Shown here piece after piece: positions 48,857-59,342 of a stretch of DNA of 64,000 nucleotides. Position 1 is the first letter of the stretch. Every line of letters begins with the position of its first letter. The notes below the pieces were generated by a model. That model was not told the origin of the DNA and made no database searches. It was given only the letters and a program-made list of their open reading frames with translations. This stretch comes from Arbacia lixula. Its lineage: Eukaryota > Echinodermata > Echinoidea > Arbacioida > Arbaciidae. Both the position numbers and the translations under genes were made by a program. Location: positions 3,731,642-3,795,641 of the forward strand of contig OZ022595.1 of NCBI GenBank assembly GCA_963669155.1, read 5' to 3'.

Positions 48857-49041
48857 GTATGAGGCATTTAATCCGCACCCGTTCTCCGGCGGTATGTCAT
48901 TTGTAAACCATACCACCCAGATGTGTAGGGAGCGCATGCGACTTATGATGATGACAGACATGGAATGTAATATGGAAGTCATGAAGACATGGCAGAAGAA
49001 TTTACAATGTATTGTTTCAGGCAGCAGAGTTTGTTGTTGCA
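48857..49041 (+). CDS. Candidate internal exon (weak)
   Basis: An acceptor-like GATCTCCAG ends at 48856 and a donor GTAAGTG starts at 49042. The 185 bp between stay open in one frame (entry phase 2, exit phase 1), with YEAFNPHPFSGGMSF near the start and a Met-rich centre. The acceptor's pyrimidine tract is poor and no family is recognised. A conserved noncoding element is the alternative. Confidence 0.2.
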
Positions 49042-50623
49042 GTAAGTGTGTCTGAGAGGTGAATGGTTCAGGGGTATTGGTTGACTTTATGTGGGTGTCA
49101 ATGAGTCCTCTTGTTTGTCCCTATCTGAAAGAAGTTTTCCATGACATTTGCCAAACTTAAGCTTTCTTAAGTGGTGTGTGATTCAGAAAGTCGCTACCTC
49201 AAAAGGAGATTCCTCTTTTAGTTCATTATTTTTCTTCCTGTTTAGGTTTCTTGGCTTGGTTTTTCATCTTCTTTTCTCTGTGCAATGTTTTCTGTTTCAT
49301 CTTTTGCTACTCATACTTTGTACTTTTTATTCCCAGCATATCAACATTTTAATTCTGACTCTGTTTAAATCCTCAGGACTTAATGACCTCTCTTGCCCAG
49401 CCATCACAGACCAGACAACATTCGCAAAAGCGTCATAGCGGTGACGGCACATACATTCCCTGATATTGGATGTCGGATGATTTCACAGAAACCAACTAAG
49501 CCTCACTCATGAAGAATGTTTTATGTTGCCGGCTTTGTAACAGTAGCGATTCAAGGTCTCTCTGTTTCATCATAGTTATTGAAACATGCTCGTTAATTTC
49601 ATGTTGCTGATCATATTGCATTCGTTAAGCCGATACAATTATGAGGAATCCCGAGTGAAGTCTCATTGGCTGACAGGCCTCTCGTTAATGATGTCCCATG
49701 TAATCTGTTTAGGTAGTTAGTATGCATTACATCGGGTAGAGTGCCTTTCGCTCCAACGGTTTTCCCAGATGAACAGAAAGGTTGAACTCCCTGAAAAATC
49801 AAATGCGAGGAGGGGTGCGTGACCTGCATGCCTGGCCTAGCGTTGGCTGCAATGTCCTGTGGTGTGCTGCGGTGTGGATGAAGGTTGGATTCAAGTACTG
49901 ACATGTAGTAGTAGTGAACAGCTTACTAGTTCTACTATTGTGTGGTTGGTTGAGTATATTGTGTATGGTTTGTCAAAGTTTGGAGGGGGGAGGGGGGGAG
50001 GTAGATTAGATTCTTGACTGTAGAGTGAGTGGATGAATTGTGTAAACATACACATAGGCCTAGCATCGCTATCATGACATAGTGGGGTGGGAAAATGTTT
50101 TAGCTTTAGGTTCTAGGCTGTACAGTTAGTAAACAAACTGCATATCATTGCAATCACAACCCTGTTTCATAATTCTTTTTGTATGTTACACATAATTTTA
50201 TGCAAGACTGGTGACCTTTTGTTGTGCTTAATGAGATTTTTTTTGTCCCTGTTTTAACATAGTGAGAGTGTATATCCTACAATCATAATCAATTATGATA
50301 AATTATAAACTTTCTATTCAGACACTTGTTCATCAACAAGATTTTCAATCAACAAAGTTCAGATTTTGTCTGTATATGATGGGTATCAAAATCATTGAGA
50401 AATGGTCACCAGTCGTGCATAACGTTCTGCTTAGCTGATGAACAGCTTTATGGAACAGGGCTCAGATTTAGTAACTAGTTACAGCGTTGCATGAGGAAAA
50501 AGCAGACAAGACTAGAAGAGGATGGGAGAGACTGAATAGAATGGAGAGTCAGTTAGAAAGAGAGGAAGAGGAGAGATCAACAAGTGAATAGATATCATTG
50601 TACATCACAGATAGAGAGTGGAA

Positions 50624-50629
<6 letters not shown>
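49042..50629. other. Single-copy DNA; 49430-49900 may be regulatory
   Basis: The block 49430-49900 has balanced composition, scattered CpG and no repeats, while frames are short. It reads like conserved noncoding DNA, but conservation cannot be judged here. Confidence 0.3.
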
Positions 50630-50681
<52 letters not shown>

Positions 50682-50971
50682 AGAGAGGTACATAGGCCAA
50701 GAGAGACGGACAGACACAGATACATGTAGATAGAGAAATCTAGAGTCATAAGTAGAGAAATAGAGTGATAAATGGAAGCACAGAGAGCCAGAGAAAGATG
50801 ACAGATTTAATCTTGCTGAAAGTGGAGAAATATAGGTGGGAGTCAGTAATTCCACATCTAATAAAGATATTGGAGAAAGTTTATTTGATACAGAAATCTT
50901 TGCCTGTATCTATATTGATACATTTATCTCACCCTATTTCACAATAGTGTTGGTGTGTATGTATATATATA

Positions 50972-51002
<31 letters not shown>

Positions 51003-51052
51003 GGAGGAAGAAAGAGAGAGAAAGTAAGAAAAGGAGAAAGGGAGATATATAT

Positions 51053-51087
<35 letters not shown>

Positions 51088-51090
51088 AGA
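50630..51090. repeat. (GA)n, second (GA)n and (TA)n microsatellites
   Basis: (GA)n at about 50630-50676, (GT)/(GA)n at about 50970-51003 and (TA)n at about 51053-51082, with single-copy sequence between. Confidence 0.92.
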
Positions 51091-51169
51091 GTTAGGTGAA
51101 GCATTTTGTGAGCAAGATCAGAAAGCTACATTATCTCTTAGTCATTTGTTGCCGGCAGGAGGTTTCCAG

Positions 51170-51440
51170 CAGTGAATCAGAAGCGATCAAGTGAGTGGCT
51201 GATCCCAAGGGGAAACCCTTGTTCCCCGCAAGCGGTATCGAGATAGTGGAGCGATCGTATCAGCCCGTGGCCACGTAAATTACTCACCCTCAATTTTCAT
51301 AACGAGGGTTGGTCTCTGTGCGTGACACAGGGATAAAAAAAAGAGTGGGAAGAAAAATAGAAAACGAAAGATGAGATAAAAAATATGGCGGCAATCCGGC
51401 CGCAATTGCCACAATGATCCATCATGGTGGCCGCGGCAAA
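51170..51440. other. GC-rich block, possible regulatory DNA
   Basis: It includes GTTCCCCGCAAGCGGTATCG and AATATGGCGGCAATCCGGCC, the latter with a YY1-like ATGGCGGC. Frames are not convincing. On the minus strand an ATG AAA ATT GAG G precedes GTGAGT at 51290, too short to call. Confidence 0.25.
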
Positions 51441-51506
51441 GATTCGTTTTTTTGATCTTCTTTATGATCTCGTGCAAAAATCATCTTGACCGTACTCAAT
51501 TACCCG

Positions 51507-51507
<1 letters not shown>

Positions 51508-51534
<27 letters not shown>
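51508..51534. repeat. (GA)n microsatellite
   Basis: A short perfect (GA)n. A (GGAT)n of about four units follows near 51693-51708. Confidence 0.95.
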
Positions 51535-51538
<4 letters not shown>

Positions 51539-52189
51539 GGAGCGTGAGTGTGGGTTTGACAAGGGCTATCTGGTTTAATTTGTGAGCCTTGGTTACCTGT
51601 CCCTAGCATAGTGATGGATGCACAGTAAAGCTGGTGTGTTGATTGGTACAGTGATTTGTCCAGAATTTTGACCCCAGTGCTTCATCGCATAAATGGATGG
51701 ATGGATGGCGGAACGGTTGGATGGACGGACACAAAACTTTGATCAGCGGTCCAGAAGAGAAAGTGAACCTTGATCTTGTTCCTTCATCTCTCTGGAGTGA
51801 TATTGAATGCTGCATGTAACAGACACTCAGCACTTTTCATCTTTCATATCTTGACTGATGTCTGCTCGCTACAAGGGAATACGCCATCATATTTTCACAA
51901 CTTTTCACCTAGCTGCGATGTAGCACGTTATCATTACATTTGGTTGTCTATAGTGATTCAGCTTTTAATGGGTTTATAGCACTCTGAATATATTAGGTCA
52001 GGCAAGCTTTTGAGTTACCATTTATTGTTTAAAATATGTTCATGATATCTGCATTCATACAAGAAAAGTTGAATGTAAATGTGAAAAAGCTTAGATTGAT
52101 AATAGGTGGTAAGCGGACTCTACACTTCGATGAGTGAATAGATGAACAATGGCAGAATAAGCATACAATAGCAACTTTGGAGGTACTTT
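51535..52189. other. Single-copy DNA
   Basis: No gene recognised. Confidence 0.5.
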
Positions 52190-52680
52190 TATGTGTTTAG
52201 GGCTGTCTTCATTGGCTTGAAGTGGCAAAATGGCAGGTATTTTACAAATCAGGCTAGCTAGCCAGATCACAAAATAGCCAGCTATTTCAGTCTTCAACGA
52301 AGCCAGACCTGGCACAGTGGCTAGGCATTTGGTAGGGTAATACCCCCTAAATCTTCTGCTAGACTGCAAGATAGCATGCTCAATTTGCATAATTTGTGAG
52401 CTATATTGTGGAATGTGTTCATCAGACCAGACACTGTAGCCTGAGTGTGTGCTTGCTCGCTATGCATAGCAGCATGCAGGGGCCACTGCACTGTGCTCTG
52501 TCAATGTACAGCTGGTGGCTTATTAGCCCTCAGGTGGATAGGCAAAAGAGCACCCTGTATGTTTGCTTAAGGCTGATCTGATGAAGATGCAATTTCAACT
52601 TACGGCATATTCCCCAGATCACACAAGAAAATGAGCTATTTTGTCAGCTTGGGGCTAATACAGACACAGCTTTTGTGCCA
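52190..52680. repeat. Inverted pair of a diverged dispersed repeat
   Basis: The segment 52205-52330 carries, inverted, phrases that appear forward at 52565-52680 (AGATCACA, AGCTATTTTGTC, GATGAAGATGC). A third copy is at 38960-39080. A palindrome AGGCTAGCTAGCC lies near 52251. Arms are diverged and the boundaries uncertain. Confidence 0.45.
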
Positions 52681-53189
52681 ACTTATGTTCTTCTACGTTT
52701 GCTGGAGAAAAGCAAACTACATTGCAAATCAAACTCTCTCAGTACTATCCATTAATAGTCAATTACAGCACAGTTTATTGCCTATGGGACTATGCGAGTA
52801 AAGAAGTGTGTGTATACCCTACCTGGAAGGGGGGGGGGGGGGGGGATGGGGTGATCTGGTCATAAGTGGTACCACTTATAGGACGTCTGTTCTGCCTGAG
52901 GGATTGCTCCTTCCATCTCCGTAACGCATCTCTTGTTGATGGGTCACAAGACAGAAAGCCAGGTGTTGAGAGGGGCACTAAAGAACGATCCCTTCCTTCT
53001 CATCTCCTTCCTCTTTTCTCATTCAGGACTGTTGACCTGGCCTGCATATATTATAGTTGCATTCTTCGAAGGGTCTTGTTCCCTTTTAACAATTTGTGTG
53101 CTATGCAAAATGTCTTCCTGTGAAATCTGTGTGTACTGCTGGTGTAAATTTTACAAATGGCTTACTTAGAGTTAAACAAGGAGTATCCT
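52681..53189. other. Single-copy DNA with a G-run
   Basis: A G-run lies at about 52829-52845. A forward frame of about 85 codons (52866-53123) has no family features. Confidence 0.4.
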
Positions 53190-53880
53190 TTTAAAGGTAA
53201 TGTGTCTCTGTAAAGGCAGTTTGTCTCTTTGAAGGTAGTGTGTCTCTTTAAAGGCAATGTGTCTATTTAAAGGGAGTGTGTTTCTTTAAAGTAGCATGTT
53301 TCTTTTAAGGTCGTGTTTCTTAAAGGTAGTGTGTCTCTTTAAAAGAAGTGTGTCTCTTTAAAGGGAGTGTGTCTCTTTAATGGTAGCGTGTCTCTCAACA
53401 GTAGTGTGTCTCTTTAAAGACAATGTGTCTATTCAGAAGGAGTGTGTTTCTTTAAAGTAGCATGTTTCTTTTAAGGTCGTGTTTCTTAAAGGTAGTGTGT
53501 CTCTTTAAAAGAAGTGTGTCTCTTTAAAGGGAGTGTGTCTCTTTAATGGTAGCGTGTCTCTCAACAGTAGTGTGTCTCTTTAAAGACAATGTGTCTATTC
53601 AGAAGGAGTGTGTTTCTTTAAAGTAGCGTGTTTCTTTTAAGGTCGTGTCTCTTAAAGGTAGTGTGTCTCTTAACAGTAATGTGTCTCTTTAAAGGTACTT
53701 TGTATCTTTGAAGGTAGTGTCCCTTTAAAGGTAGTTTGTCTCTTTGAAGGTAGTGTCTCTTTAAAGTTAATGTGTCACTTTAAAGGCAATGTGTGTCTTT
53801 AAAGGGATTGTATTTCTTCAAAGGTAGTGTGCCTCTTTACAGGTATTGAATCTCTTTTAATGTAGGATGTCTCTTTAAAT
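53190..53880. repeat. ~21-bp minisatellite with 166-bp higher-order unit
   Basis: Units such as GGTAGTGTGTCTCTTTAAAG repeat about 30 times. Variant units recur in a fixed order: the variant block starting GGAGTGTGTTTCTTTAAAGT begins at 53273, 53439 and 53605, an exact 166-bp spacing, so blocks of eight units were duplicated together. The flanking parts lack the higher-order pattern. Confidence 0.95.
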
Positions 53881-53881
53881 A

Positions 53882-53933
53882 TAATGCTCAGTGTTTAGTA
53901 ATGCATTGAGCTGTTCAGTGACACACTGAGCAT
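53882..53933. repeat. Small inverted repeat
   Basis: ATGCTCAGTGT and ACACTGAGCAT are exact reverse complements about 28 bp apart, next to the minisatellite's right end. Confidence 0.75.
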
Positions 53934-53974
53934 ATCAATATGGTATATGAACATTGTGTGTTTCAAACGAAAAC

Positions 53975-54103
53975 AGGGATAGTTGTTCACCTTTCTAAAA
54001 TTAAGCTATATTTGTGAGATTTCATACATGATATCATTAGGGTATACTGCTGATTCCTGCTGAGTTTCATAACTTTTGCGACTGGGCTACCCAGTCTTCA
54101 GAC
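53975..54103. mobile_element. MITE fragment, right-end type of 34190 element
   Basis: GATTTCATACATGATATCAT, GCTGATTCCTGCTGAGTTTC and GGGCTACCCAGTCTT match the right end at 34550-34643. The left side (AGGGATAGTTGTTCACC) instead resembles the 25461 family, so it may be chimeric or nested. Confidence 0.55.
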
Positions 54104-54512
54104 AGTGGTGATTATTTGATCAAGCTCTTCCCAGTCTCTCTTCATGCAAACTGGCTCACTGCATTCTCACCCAGGCACTACAGACAAAGCTCATAGAGCA
54201 ATGCTTGATTTGGCACATGAAGATTCAATGAATCTCTCTGCAGCAGTTTTGGGTCAACGCCCTCAAGTAATATTCTTGCATGGATAATTTGTCATGACAA
54301 GACTGAAAATCTACCCCATCTCCTTTAAAAAGTGTATCTGATTCACAAGACTTCATGGAATTTTTACATGATCATTTATTTAGCCTTTCAAGTCGGAATG
54401 ACTAAGTGACTTGAGCATCATGTCAGCGAGCTTACAAGATTCTGCTAGACAACGGTTCTCTTGGACTGTAATACTTGCAAGACTTTTGGTGACTTTGGAC
54501 ATGCGCCCTGCA

Positions 54513-54520
54513 TGACGTCA
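54513..54520. promoter_or_regulatory. Full CRE TGACGTCA upstream of exon candidate
   Basis: TGACGTCA lies 82 bp upstream of the ATG at 54602, a usual spacing for a CREB/ATF-responsive proximal promoter. No TATA box is evident. Together with the ATG and donor this makes a promoter plausible but unproven. Confidence 0.4.
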
Positions 54521-54601
54521 TTCACATATCTGCATTGTCATGGAAACAAGAGCTCAGATTTAACTTGTTTGTGGTTGTAAGAAACTCTTAGTGCGAGGAC
54601 A

Positions 54602-54673
54602 ATGGGGGCAGCATACAGCACAGGGTTGCGTAAAAACAGCTTTAGCGATGGTCAGATGAGGAAAATGGAGCAG
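54602..54673 (+). CDS. Candidate first exon, 24 codons, N-myristoylation-like
   Basis: An in-frame TAA at 54578-54580 makes the ATG at 54602 the first Met, in a good context (ACAATGG). The frame encodes 24 residues starting MGAAYSTGLRKNSFS and ending KMEQ, then a consensus CAG|GTGAGC donor at 54674 in phase 0. GAAYST after Met fits the N-myristoylation pattern (Gly2, small residue at 6), and RKNSFS resembles a basophilic kinase site. It would encode a membrane-tethered N-terminus joined to exons outside the window. Protein family not recognised. Confidence 0.4.
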
Positions 54674-55028
54674 GTGAGCTATTAGTGTGTCCTGTCATCT
54701 TTTGTACCCCCCCCCTTCATGTTATCATTGCCCCCTTGCATCCTGTGTGGTAATGACCCAATCTGTTCCTGCAGCTCATTATGATACTGATATCAAGAAA
54801 TCCATGCTGATGGTGGGAATGGGGTTAATGACAATATTGAAATCTTACATCATCAAACAATGAATGTAGTCAGAAATGTTTTTAAAAAGATATGACATCT
54901 TTTCTCCAGCAAAAAATGACTACTATTTTAAAGTTATTAAAGTGTACATGATATATTTTTTGTACAATGACTGTAAGAGTGATGATCAACTCTATTCTGT
55001 TTTAGTATCTCTTTATCTCTCTTAAAAA
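54674..55028. other. Single-copy DNA
   Basis: Would be the start of an intron if the preceding exon is real. Nothing else recognised. Confidence 0.4.
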
Positions 55029-55111
55029 GACGTTAAGGAGATGAAGAAGAGAGAATGGGATGATGAGAACGACACAGAAATTACCCATGATATTCTGATG
55101 AAGGACGATAT
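55029..55111. repeat. Purine-rich segment, duplicated at 55729-55808
   Basis: TTAAGGAGATGAAGAAGAGA...ATTCTGATGAAGGACGAT here matches TTAAGGAGATGGAAAAAAGG...GTTCTGATGAAGATGATT after the MITE. The two copies now flank the inserted elements at 55140-55734. Confidence 0.65.
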
Positions 55112-55139
55112 TAGAGCACCCTTCATTGTGATTATGATG

Positions 55140-55218
55140 TTAACTCATTATGCATTTTTGCACAATAATATATACACACCCCAAACAAAGCAGCTTGTCT
55201 TGCACGCACAGGTTTAAA
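55140..55218. mobile_element. Short TTAA-type inverted-repeat element
   Basis: It starts TTAACTCATTATGCATTTTT, then GCACAATA, AAAGCAGCTTGTCTTGCACG, and ends GGTTTAAA. Its right tip overlaps the left tip of the next element. Confidence 0.6.
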
Positions 55219-55734
55219 TGGTTACTAAATTAGAAAAATACGTTCCCACTAATCTATGTAAAATTATCCACTAAAAACAAATTTCACATTTGTTTGCCGC
55301 AATAAAGTCTCATTTTGATGAAAATTTGAAAAAACGCACGCCTCCAGTGACGTCAGAGAAGTCAAAATGCTATAGATTGTATGGAAGTCAACAATAGACC
55401 ATTTTCATAATGTATTCACAACTTTGCCCCTAACTGCTTAGCAACACGTTATTGCATTCACTTGTATCTTGTCATTCAGATTCATAGGATGGAATGCACT
55501 TTGAATCTATTAGTTGTTGCTACTTGGACAAACCTCGGACAAGCTTTGGGGTTCCCATTGGTATTGTATTATTCGAACGGCGTGAATAAAATATTTAATT
55601 TACACCGTTGGCATTTATGGCATTTTGACTAGAGGCGTGCGTTTTTTCAAATTTTCGTCAAAATGAAACTTTTTTAGTGGATAATTTTCCATAGATTAGT
55701 GGGAACTTATTTTACTAATTTAGTAACCCTTTAA
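55213..55734. mobile_element. 522-bp MITE with >100-bp inverted repeats
   Basis: GGTTACTAAATTAGAAAAAT at the left pairs with TTTTACTAATTTAGTAACCC at the right, and the match continues through CCCACTAATCTATG, ATTATCCACTAAAAA and GAAAAAACGCACGCCTC. The left arm has about 30 extra bases. Both tips carry TTAA within TTTAA(A). No transposase. The internal TGACGTCA belongs to the element. Confidence 0.88.
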
Positions 55735-56120
55735 GGAGATGGAAAAAAGGGAATGAGATAATGGGGCTAGCAGAAATGCTCAATGGTGTTCTGATGAAGA
55801 TGATTCTCAGCTCGAACCTGGTGGTGGTTATCATCAGAAAGAGATGGAGAAGAAGAATACAAGATAATGAGCATGAGAGAAGTAATCAGGACCCTGAAGA
55901 CAATGACTGCCTGAACTCATCCTATGCCAGACCAAAGGCTGCTTGATGTGATTGGTGTGGTCTCCTTGTAAGTAACTCCACCAAAGGACTATGAGGAGTT
56001 AATAGCAGTGATTAGCCTCTTCCATTTAGTCGGTTAATGACATCCAAATTGCAAACCAGTTTCTTCCTCGTGTCACGGCTGATTTGATAGCTGGAGCTAA
56101 CAGTCTTACCGGCTGTGCTC
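55735..56120. other. Block with a paralogous copy near 56900-57040
   Basis: AAGACAATGACTGCCTG, TTGTAAGTAACTCCACCAAA and TCGTGTCACGGCT here have diverged counterparts in the same order at about 56935-57035. A forward frame ends at 55946, but the function is not recognised and the duplication suggests a decaying repeat. Confidence 0.4.
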
Positions 56121-56420
56121 TTAAAGGAGAAGGCAACCATGAGAATTCATACATTTGAAATAAAAGCAGAAAAATCAGAAAACTCAATTAGGTATGGTTT
56201 GAGAAATATCAGAAATATCCCAATGAAGTAGTGCATTTTTAAAAAAATTATAATCCTAATCATTAGCACAGTTTCCTGCTCATTGCTCTTCACGAACAAC
56301 TCAATTGGTCCACAATGGTGTTCTCTATGGAACTATCATTCTTCTTGCATACCATGTGTGAGCAAAACATCACTTGCCTTCCAGTACATTCGCTTGAGAG
56401 AGAAAACTTAAAGGGCTAGT
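56121..56420. mobile_element. Possible TTAA-type MITE remnant
   Basis: TTAAAGGAGAAGGCAACC at 56121 looks like a MITE left end, and ACTTAAAGGGCTAGTG near 56407 may start another. Inverted partners are not clear. Confidence 0.3.
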
Positions 56421-56506
56421 GATTCAGATTTTAAATCAGCAATAACTCTTTCTTTTTCTCAAACTTTTGTTCATTTGTTTTTGTAATTTGTCAATGCGTT
56501 ATTCAG

Positions 56507-56676
56507 GTTTAAGTCCCCTTGTAAGCCTTAGCTTGCTGGAACCAGGTGATCTCTATCTTAATATCGATGAGAACGAGATTGTTAAGGAGTCACTAGACTG
56601 CCTTATAAAAGGTGTGAATAAGCATATTGATATCAGTGTTGATGAAAAAGATTATCAGAAAGTATCAGAGTCATAA
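56507..56676 (+). CDS. Candidate terminal coding exon
   Basis: A strong acceptor (pyrimidine-rich, no AG for about 57 nt, ending GTTATTCAG at 56506) is followed by an open frame entered in phase 1 that runs to TAA at 56674-56676. The peptide includes SLLEPGDLYLNIDENEIV and ends DEKDYQKVSES; it is hydrophilic and acidic, unlike the low-complexity frames elsewhere. The last ~40 bases plus the stop are repeated downstream. Phase 1 entry does not fit a direct join to 54602-54673. Family not recognised. Confidence 0.3.
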
Positions 56677-56890
56677 TGCTAAGGAAGGGAAGAACAAAAA
56701 GAGAACTTATCAATAGAATCCCTGTACTGATCGTGATGAAAAAGATTATCAGACAAAAGGTATTACAGTCATAATGCTAAGGAAGGGAAGATGAAAAAGA
56801 GAAGTTATAAATAGCATCCCTAATGTTGATAATGATAAAGAAGATTATCAGAGAAAGTCTTGCAGTCATAATGCCAAGGAGGGAAAAAGG
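56595..56890. repeat. 94-99-bp tandem repeat, three units
   Basis: GATGAAAAAGATTATCAG (56641), the same near 56735 and GATAAAGAAGATTATCAG near 56834 each lead into GTCATAATGCTAAGGAAGGG or a close variant. The first unit overlaps the end of the candidate terminal exon, so each later unit repeats the stop-codon region. Confidence 0.85.
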
Positions 56891-59265
56891 GATGAGAAGA
56901 GGAAGAAGTCAAGTATGACATTGATAATTATGCCACGAAAAACAATTACTGCCCTTATACCGGGCACTAACCCATATAAGTAAGTCACCCAAACGACTTC
57001 CAGATTGCAAGATATTTTCTCCCTCACTTCATGGCTCATTAAGTGGCCGCCATTCAACACCCTTGTTCCGCCATGGTCTTGCACGATACGCCTGCATATC
57101 ACATTCATAGTCTATTAAGGAACCTTTTTCTTTAAGGGACCCCTCGACCGATAGAATATAAATAACAATTAATGAGTCGCGTCAGTAGAGTGGCATGCTG
57201 CCAACGATGATGTGTGTACACAGAATGTTTTTGAAGGCCTCTGACCAGTGCTGTAACATACATCCTTCTATATAAATGTTTGACATTTCAAATGTGCAAA
57301 TGCCTATTACACAGGTAACAGTGCATTAGAATAACCTACCAGTAAATCATTATGAACTTGTAAAGTTTATTTTTTTGATGGTTTGGGGTGTGAAATCATT
57401 ACAAATCACACCACTAATTGCATGTGAAAACATGTTGTACCATGTTCTGTTAACTATTGCACAACAAATGGTTTCGTAGAATATGTTATACCATTGCACA
57501 GCTAATGAAACGTTAGACCGTGCTATATCATTGCTTGGTGATGGTGTGGGATGTACTCAATGTATCATTAATACTCTTCCTTGTAAAGGGCAAATTGTTC
57601 ATTTGTATCAACAAAGCTTTATTTCACTGTGAAAGTGTGATCTACATAAATGTGTACAAATGATTCAAAACAATAGTACAATGTGATGTCTGACTGCAGG
57701 ACACAGAATCTGGGTTTTACCAGCCTGGCATCCATGTTATTGGACATTTCTTATCCAAACCAAAAATAGTCTCTAGTAAAGACCAGTCACTCAATCATTC
57801 TCCTCTTTTCTCAGTCGAGCCATAGAAGTCATTGAGAATGATCAATCTACTGCAGTCAGACACCGTTACTGAATAATTTGGTTAATAAATGCCTGGAATC
57901 CAGACTAGAACAGTCTGGAAATCAGACTAGCACAGATATTATGCCTTCATAATGTATAAACTGATAGATATATGTATGCACACTAGTAATTAAAAGGTGC
58001 GGAACCTTTTTTTTGAAACAACCCCCTGCAACTCTACCCGCACTTTATCCCAAATGCCATGACCTCAAGGCCAAAGGCCTCACATGATTTAATTGTTGGA
58101 ATATACATGGTATATTCTATATTGTACCCTCAGTTTTTATCTATATACTTTATGTCTGTGCTGCAATTTGACCAGATGGCAATATTGGTATACTTCATTG
58201 TACTCATAATATTGGGGGCAACTTTTCAAGCCTGGTGTTATAAAACGAACACCCTCAATTACAATTTTTATCATTCCCTATGAGAAAAATATGTCTACAA
58301 ATATTTATATTATATTTATTTTATTGATGTGAGCTCTTTTTTGCATTGACGGAGCTGAATCGCACTTTAGCCCGCATGGTGTATTCAATGATGTTAACAA
58401 GTATATGAATCCTGTACAAATCATATTTGTCCCCCCCCCCCACTTCCCCTTTGATGTCTTATCACCATCACCAACATGATCAGCTGTAACAATGTCTGCA
58501 GGCTAGCCAGTACACAGCTGTGAGTACAGTGTAACGTTATACCCACCACGGAGTAGCTAATGCCCTGAATGAACTGTATGGTACCTAGCCATAGAGGGCA
58601 GTATTGTGTTTAAGGCATAGCTGCATACATTGATTCCCACTACCTACCTCAACAATTTGTACAGCTTAAATTAACTGTACAGTTATTTTCAACCTTTTTT
58701 AAAAACAAATTCAGGTTAGTGCGTAATGATCTGATTGTGGTAAATTTGCAGACAAACCATCCAAATTTGGGGATTTCAATTAGTAGTAACGTTTATATTT
58801 AGGTAATATCCCCATGGTCTGACCACCACCACTACCACCACCTTCCCAAACACCTCTCCCTCCCCCCTCCCCCTCCCCTCCCCCCTTGAATGAGTGCCCA
58901 TGCGAGACGTATTTGGCAGTGCTTTATTCCCCTTGGTACCAAACAGTCACAGTCTCATGTCAATGACAACACAGATTACTGCCTCTGGGACTGAGAGACT
59001 TCAGTGAAATGAACAACTGATATGTCTCATACTGACTGTGCTGTATATAGTCACTAGAGGGCAGCACCACTTGGATGGTTGCTTGTCAAGCCCAATAATG
59101 AGAAGGTCAAGATAATATCGATCAGACCGCCGGTCTGGGGCGAGAGTTGTTTATTTTAGTTCGCAGGTTTTGTGTAATCCGCACGCACGATGCATTGTGT
59201 CAGGCAGAAAGGATACAGAGGTAATGAGATAATGTGACGGTGGTTGGTTGATAGGTAGATAGAGT
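56891..59265. other. About 2.4 kb of mostly single-copy DNA
   Basis: C-runs near 58431 and 58860-58890 are simple sequence. 56935-57035 is the paralogue of 55900-56090. No gene recognised. Confidence 0.4.
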
Positions 59266-59342
59266 GATGGAGGGAGGGAGGGAGGGAGGGAGGGAGGGAG
59301 GGAGGGAGGGAGGGAGGGAGGGAGGGAGGGAGGGAGGGAGGG
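59266..59342. repeat. (GGGA)n microsatellite
   Basis: About 18 perfect GGGA units. The proline/serine frames on the minus strand are artefacts. The G-rich strand could form quadruplexes. Confidence 0.95.

Noticed and set aside
53190-53880. CRISPR-like array
   Set aside because: Units of ~21 bp are contiguous without unique spacers, in eukaryotic DNA; it is a minisatellite.
55353-55360. CRE-like TGACGTCA at 55353-55360
   Set aside because: It lies inside the arm of a MITE, so it is carried by the element and is not evidence of a local promoter.
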